Shown here in pieces: positions 22,701-25,557 of a DNA stretch of 25,557 bases. Each line of letters opens with the position of its first letter. The first letter of the stretch is position 1. The DNA is from Emiliania huxleyi CCMP1516 (taxonomy: Eukaryota; Haptophyta; Isochrysidales; Noelaerhabdaceae). The DNA lies in contig NW_005200871.1 of the NCBI RefSeq assembly GCF_000372725.1, positions 56,371-81,927 of the forward strand, given 5' to 3'. Under the pieces are notes generated by a model. The model ran no database searches. It was given only the letters and a program-made list of their open reading frames with translations, and was not told where the DNA came from. The translations under genes and the position numbers were made by a program.

Positions 22701-25557
22701 ATACTTGATAACTGATGATGAACTAAGAGAGGTTCTCTCTAAGACAGAGAATTCATGACAGACAGACAGCGTCGCCTCGAGGACGGGGGAATAGTGACAA
22801 CTGATGATGAACTAAGAGAGGTTCTCTCTACGATAGAGAATTCATGACAGACAGCGTCGCCTCGAGGACGGGGTCGCTCGAGAGGCCCCGCACGCGCGTG
22901 GTCAGGAACCTACAGATTGCAACCTCGGGCAATCTCGCAGGGGAGGGGCCTTCAGATTGTAATCTCGGGCAAGCTCGGGCAAACTCTTGCAGTCTCGGGT
23001 AGTCTGCGGGATGCGGGTTCAGTGAACCCGGCGGAGTGCGTGTTTCATGCGGCTTCTAGGCTGGGGCACCCCACCGCCGCAGCGAGATATGGGGAGATGT
23101 GGGGAGATATTCCGCTTCTAGGCTGGCGGCACCCCACCACCGCGGCGTGCTCCTGCTGCTGCGCCCGGCCGTCGCCCCCCTCCTATTACATCATCACACG
23201 TTACTGTGCGCTACTCCCTGTCTATACTACACATACGCAGCGCGCTCCTGCTGCGCATGGGCGTCGCCCCCCTCCTCCGCCGCCTCCACCCTGGTCCAAC
23301 CGCTCGAGCGGCTCGCCTGCCAGATCGCACGAGATCACCCGAGATGGCGCGAGAGGGCACGAGATATGCCGAGATCAGGCGAGATATGCCGAGATCAGGC
23401 GAGAGAGCTCGCCTGCGCAGCGGCGGCAGCCTGCGGCGGCGGCATCTGCCGCCAGGTAGAGCCGGCGGCGGGAAGCTCATAGTAGGGGCCGGAGTCGCGC
23501 CGCCGCGGGTCGTCGGCCGGAGGCACCTCGGCGTCGAGATCGACCTGATTAATTAAGTCGTAGCTCATCAGCAGTGATGAACCGGCCGGAGGCACCTCGG
23601 CGTCGAGATCGACCAGCGGAATCATCGCGTAGCCGCCGCCGGCGCGCGCCTCGCGCACCATGCATGTAGGCAGAGGAGGAGGAGGCGGCCGGGAGGCCGG
23701 CGTCGCCTCTTGCAGCCGCGGGCTCTGATGGAGCGCTTGCTGCGACGGCCCCGCCACCTGCGTCCACGGGGGTATGGGAGGGTGGGTTCGGGTACCGTGG
23801 GGTAGGGGAGGGTGGATTCGGGTATGGTGGGGTAGTGAAAAGTGGGTTCGGGTACGGCGGGGTAGGGGAAAGTGGGTTCGGGTACCGTGGGTGGGGTTCG
23901 GGTACCGTGGGGTAGGGGAGTCTCCCCACCTGCGTCCACTGGGGTGCCCGCCGCTGCTGCTGCTGCCTCGGCGTCTGGCTGGGTGGCTCCGGCTTGACCT
24001 GGGCGGGCGCCTGCCCACTCGACAAGTTAATTAATTAGTTAATTAGTTAATTAATTAGTTAATTAGGCGGGCGCCTGCCCATTCGACAAGAAGCCGTGAA
24101 TGGTTCACTTGTCCTAGGCTAACCAGTAGTGATTCCCTTGGCCTGGGCGGGGACTGCCATTCCTCACTGAGCACTGAGCTCATGCAGTCTGGCTCCGGCG
24201 GCTCTGACATGATCTGGGTGGGCGCCTCGGCTGAGTACCAGCGCCGCTCCGGAGGGGCATGGCGAGCCTGGCCGCCGCCAGCCGCGCCCCTCGCCTGCGG
24301 GGAGGGGAGGGTGGCTTCGGGTACCGTGGGGGGAGGGGAGGGTGGGTTCGGGTGCCGTGGGGTAGGGGAGGGTGGGTTCGGGTGCCGTGGGGTAGGGGAG
24401 GGTGGGTTCGGGTGCCGTGGGGGTAGGGGAGGGTGGGTTCGGGTGCTGTGGGGGGAGGGGAGGGTGGGTTCGGGTGCTGTGGGGGGAGGGGAGGGTGGGT
24501 TCAGGTGCTGGGGGGGAGGGGAGGTGGGTTCAAGTACTGTGGGGGGAGGGAGGGTGGGTTCGGGTACTGTGGGGGTAGCGGAAGGTGCCCCTCGCCTGCT
24601 GGCCGCCGCACCCGTACTCTGAGTCGGCATGCGAAGGAACCTGCCGCCACGACGCGCCTCCGTGAATAATAAAAAAGCTAAGCACGCCATTCGCTGGTGA
24701 TGAGTTTACTTGTCGCCACGACGCGCCGCCGTGCGGTGCGCCGCCGCCGCAGTAACCGCCGCAGCCGCCGCCGCCGCCGTGCTGCCCGACGCCGCCGCCG
24801 GCGAGTGTCCCGCCTCCGACTCCGACCCTGCCGCCCCCAGGGCCCGGGACCTGCCTCCACCCCCCGACCGCCGGCGGGGGCGGCGGGGGCGGCCCTCGGC
24901 GCGGCGCGAGCGCGCCTACGACACCGCCGGCTCGACCTAATCATGAAGTCTACGACACAGCCGGCTCGACCGAACTCAACTACGGAGTGAGTATGAAGTC
25001 GTCATTCACTCACTCCGTAGGAACTCACTACTGGTGAAGCAGACTACGGCATGACTACGCCCGCGGCGAGCTACTCGAGGAAGCCAGTCAACGCGTGCCG
25101 AGCGAGGCGCGAGCGCGCCTGCGGCGGCGCCGCCGGCCGTCGCGACGTTCGCACTGTCGGAGACGCTGCTGAAGCCGCTGCGTCGTCGGACCACGCGCCG
25201 CCGTCGAGTCGGGCCTCGCCGGCCGTCGGCGGGGCGAGAGCGGCTGCTGTTGCGGCGGCGGCGGCGGCGGCTGCGGCTGCGGCTGCGGCTGGCATCGCTG
25301 CCACCGCCGCGGCGGCTGCTGCTGCTGCTGCTGCCGTCGCTGCTGGATGACGAGCGGCGGCCTCGACGGCGGCTGTGCGATCTCGTGTGCGACCTCGTGG
25401 CGCGGCTGCGGCTTCTGCTGCGCGCGCGCGGCTTGCGGCGCCGGCCGCGGCTGCTGCTGCGGCTGCTGCTGCGGCTGCTGCTGCGGCCTCGCTCGGCGGC
25501 GGCGGCGGGGTGCGGCGCAGCGTTGGAGCGCCCTCGCGCAGCCTCCGCCGCTGCGTC
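19783..25557 (-). CDS. Large multi-exon Pro/Gln/Gly-rich protein with dsRNA-binding domain, 5' end outside window
   Basis: Inferred exons, 5' to 3' on the minus strand: 25557-25119, 24915-24710, 24640-24596, 24294-24226, 24010-23930, 23757-23614, 23544-23413, 23316-23275, 23182-23141, an unresolved part (23060-22710), 22703-22652, 22568-22533, 22464-22392, 22189-20811, 20733-20435, 20366-20191, 20121-20102, 20018-19783. Phases agree at all resolved junctions apart from the 5'-most exon, whose frame is ambiguous. Order of content: Gln/Pro-rich; Gly/Cys-rich (GGWRQVPGPG, GASWRQVPSH); PERRWYSAEAPAQVKPEPP; AMIPLVDLDAEVPPADDPR; then a compact segment (LLEALEALRRDGLLAVWALV, DLVDLKHRLRSALPLSEDVV, LVHYLASFPRHFDCRIAGQS); a long Pro/Gln tract with poly-Gln; then a split dsRBD (HPVSALFEFAQAVGLRPPPL, GMSVTVRAAGRE, AKLARAGAAHALLRML); acidic C-terminus EELEDGELPE. 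Likely an RNA-binding scaffold. The dsRBD is good, the whole model moderate, the function unknown. Confidence 0.65.
20019..20101 (-). other. GC-AG intron, last of the large gene
   Basis: Donor GCTGCGT|GCGGCGCGAG and acceptor TTCTTCTTCTGTAG|GCGGCGCAG: excellent pyrimidine tract, phase 1 on both sides, and the intron start repeats the first seven bases of the next exon. The same donor sequence also exists in the duplicated copy at about 20169, so exon 20102-20121 may be skipped. Confidence 0.6.
20122..20190 (-). other. GC-AG intron made of one tandem-duplication unit
   Basis: The first 32 bases (GCCGCCTCCGCACGCTGCGT...) match the first 32 bases after the intron with about 29 identities. The remaining 37 bases form the core shared with the intron at 20734. 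Its length of 69 keeps the frame even if it is retained. Confidence 0.6.
20367..20434 (-). other. GC-AG intron splitting the dsRBD
   Basis: Donor TTCGAG|GCGGCG and acceptor CCCTGCAG|GCGGCG. No GT exists near the donor. The first 16 intron bases equal the first 16 exon bases (GCGGCGAGGAGCGCCC). The middle holds three copies of TCTCGGAAC. Removal joins the two halves of the dsRBD in frame (LFE|AARSA). Confidence 0.8.
20734..20810 (-). other. Intron with exon-copy start and palindromic core
   Basis: Donor at GC (20810) or at GT (20804), both phase 1; acceptor GTGAACAG|GCGGCGG. The first 32 bases match the next exon's start (GATCGG-TTGCACGG block). The core contains the perfect 20-bp palindrome TTCACAGCTGCAGCTGTGAA (20737-20756). 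Confidence 0.65.
21284..21390. repeat. (CAG/CTG)n tract coding poly-Gln
   Basis: Long CTG-rich array on the plus strand, read as uninterrupted poly-Gln with occasional Arg and Trp on the minus coding strand. It is the source of the spurious poly-Cys, poly-Ala and poly-Leu frames on the other readings. Confidence 0.9.
22190..22391 (-). other. GC-AG intron with nested duplications and a TTAA array
   Basis: Donor ACAAA|GCCCGTCCAC and acceptor TTAATTAG|GCTCGTCCAC; phase 2 to frame-correct HTK-LVHYLASFP. Further copies of the exon start (GCTCGTCCACTG and GGGCCCACTGCCTCGCCGCC) lie inside the intron, as if the site had been duplicated more than once. An (ATTA)n array lies next to the acceptor. Confidence 0.65.
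22191..22225. repeat. (TAAT)n array
   Basis: About 35 bp of TAATTAATTAATTAAT followed by TAAATTAACTTAATT, inside an intron next to its acceptor. Confidence 0.9.
22465..22532 (-). other. GC-AG intron with exon-copy start
   Basis: Donor GACAGCG|GCGCGGCTTTGG and acceptor CCGTCGCAG|GCGCGGACTTGG. Roughly 33 intron bases resemble the first 33 of the next exon (about three quarters identical), so the copy is older than that at 23545. Removal reads AAAGDSG-ADLVDLKHRL in one frame. Confidence 0.65.
22710..22873. repeat. Tandem duplication, 89-bp period, with hairpin
   Basis: AACTGATGATGAACTAAGAG begins at 22710 and 22799. Each copy holds the hairpin AGAGAGGTTCTCTCT, GAATTCATGACAGACAG and an exon-like CGCCTCGAGGACGGGG. 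On the minus strand the exon-like part codes DPVLEATL and GPLLEALE, so this is a duplicated exon edge around an intron core. Confidence 0.85.
23183..23274 (-). other. Apparent GA-AG intron with exon-copy start
   Basis: Intron start GAGGGGGGCGACGCCC repeats the exon start GAGGGGGGCGACGGCC, and the similarity continues into CGCAGCAG. Acceptor GATGTAATAG|GAGG. Phase 0 on both sides. No GT or GC donor gives the right frame here, hence the unusual GA reading. Confidence 0.5.
23317..23412 (-). other. GC-AG intron with exon-copy start
   Basis: Donor GCGCAG|GCGAGCTCTC and acceptor ATCTGGCAG|GCGAGCCGCTC; phase 0. The interior carries tandem GCCTGATCTCGGCATATCTC units. Confidence 0.65.
23545..23613 (-). 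other. GT-AG intron with a 31-base exact copy of the next exon
   Basis: Donor CCGCTG|GTCGATCTCGACGCC and acceptor TTAATTAATCAG|GTCGATCTCGACGCC; the identity runs for 31 bases, the longest and least diverged case, so probably the youngest. The core has the near-palindrome TCATCACTGCTGATGA. Unspliced, the protein would read VDLDAEVPPA twice. Confidence 0.7.
23758..23929 (-). other. GT-AG intron containing a minisatellite
   Basis: AGTGGACGCAG|GTGGGGAG at the 5' end and CGTGGACGCAG|GTGGCGGG at the 3' end, so both splice sites lie in copies of one sequence. Phase 0; removal reads APQWTQ-VAGPSQQALH. Confidence 0.65.
23770..23925. repeat. Minisatellite, about 29-bp period
   Basis: About five copies of GGGTTCGGGTACCGTGGGGT followed by AGGGGAGGGT, with point differences. 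It lies wholly inside the intron 23758-23929; on the minus strand the unspliced frame reads PNPPSPTPRY-type repeats. Confidence 0.9.
24011..24225 (-). other. GC-AG intron with nested duplications
   Basis: Donor TCAGCCGAG|GCGCCCACCCAGATC and acceptor GAGTGGGCAG|GCGCCCGCCCAGGTC; phase 0, reading RRWYSAE-APAQVKPEP. An inner second copy (CTTGTCGAATGGGCAGGCGC at about 24066-24090) flanks the TTAA array, so a younger duplication sits inside an older one. Hairpin GTGAACCATTCAC is present. Confidence 0.65.
24026..24066. repeat. (TTAATTAG)n array
   Basis: About 40 bp of TTAATTAATTAGTTAATTAG flanked on both sides by copies of CGGGCGCCTGCCCA.TCGACAAG. Confidence 0.9.
24295..24595 (-). other. GC-AG intron containing a minisatellite
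   Basis: Donor CCAGCAG|GCGAGGGGCACC and acceptor TCCCCGCAG|GCGAGGGGCGCG. Phase 0; removal reads EYGCGGQQ-ARGAAGGGQARH. No GT alternative keeps the frame. Confidence 0.65.
24298..24580. repeat. Minisatellite, about 29-30-bp period
   Basis: About nine copies of GGGTGGGTTCGGGTGCCGTG followed by GGGGTAGGGGA, related in sequence to the array at 23770. It lies entirely within the intron 24295-24595 and gives spurious Gly-rich (plus) or Pro/Thr-rich (minus) frames. Confidence 0.92.
24641..24709 (-). other. GT-AG intron with duplicated splice sites
   Basis: Exon end GGCGCGTCGTGGCGACAA|GTAAAC is echoed by the intron end GGCGCGTCGTGGCGGCAG|GTTCCT. Phase 0. Here the duplicated segment lies mostly before the junction, the other possible register of the same kind of event. 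Confidence 0.65.
24916..25118 (-). other. GC-AG intron with exon-copy start and long hairpin
   Basis: Donor CCGCCGCAG|GCGCGCTCGCGCC and acceptor GTGTCGTAG|GCGCGCTCGCGCC, 13 bases identical. The interior has a hairpin with perfect 13-bp arms (24980-24992 and 25008-25020, CTACGGAGTGAGT) and two copies of CGACAC.GCCGGCTCGACC, so it too has nested duplications. Confidence 0.65.

Noticed and set aside
22710..22873. The 89-bp tandem repeat as an independent mobile element
   Set aside because: Its ends contain the exon-coding phrase CCTCGAGG of the large gene, so it fits better as a duplicated exon edge with an intron core.
23770..24580. CRISPR-like arrays
   Set aside because: Units of about 29 bp are directly adjacent without unique spacers; these are minisatellites within introns of a eukaryotic gene.

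Overview
The window looks like nuclear DNA of a GC-rich eukaryotic microalga, most likely a haptophyte, although a pelagophyte or another GC-rich protist is possible. This rests on very high GC, spliceosomal introns, many micro- and minisatellites, genes on both strands with long gene-poor spacers, and eukaryote-specific families (PARP-type ADP-ribosyltransferase, exostosin, METTL2/6-type tRNA methyltransferase, DOT1-fold methyltransferase, ankyrin-RING protein). The organism call is inference; no rRNA or organelle marker is present.

Layout. 1-1.6 kb: 3' part of an orphan plus-strand gene. 1.85-3.26 kb (minus): an ADP-ribosyltransferase domain fused to a Shiftless-like zinc-ribbon domain. 3.3-5.7 kb: repeats, a (CA)n tract and no confident gene. 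5.77-6.63 kb (minus): exostosin/GT47-like gene with one intron. 6.88-7.71 kb (plus): three-histidine-box desaturase-like gene. 7.94-9.65 kb (minus): MFS transporter. 9.7-13.0 kb: gene-free, with microsatellites, a tandemly duplicated dispersed repeat and a 640-bp inverted-repeat element inserted in it. 13.03-15.25 kb (minus): ankyrin/coiled-coil/RING protein. 16.18-17.28 kb (minus): METTL2/6-like gene with one intron. 17.4-18.7 kb: a third repeat copy and spacer. 18.87-19.46 kb (plus): DOT1-like methyltransferase. 19.78 kb to the window end (minus): one large gene with many exons, coding for a Pro/Gln/Gly-rich protein with a double-stranded-RNA-binding domain near its C-terminus.

The most remarkable structure is in that last gene. 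Almost every intron I can place begins with a copy of the first 10-33 bases of the exon that follows it, so each intron is essentially one unit of a tandem duplication. Most use a GC donor (a few GT, one apparently GA), nearly all end AG|G, and removing them keeps a single reading frame through exon after exon. Two of these introns share a 37-nt core (30 of 37 identical, no gaps) placed exactly at the 3' splice site, and several intron cores carry short inverted repeats. This is what introner-type insertions, or intron birth by tandem duplication, would leave behind. The minisatellites and TTAA-rich arrays of the 22-25 kb region lie inside these introns.

The genes do not form an obvious pathway. 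Several are regulatory or RNA-linked (ADP-ribosylation with zinc ribbon, tRNA methylation, dsRNA binding, ubiquitin ligation), but eukaryotic neighbours need not be functionally linked.
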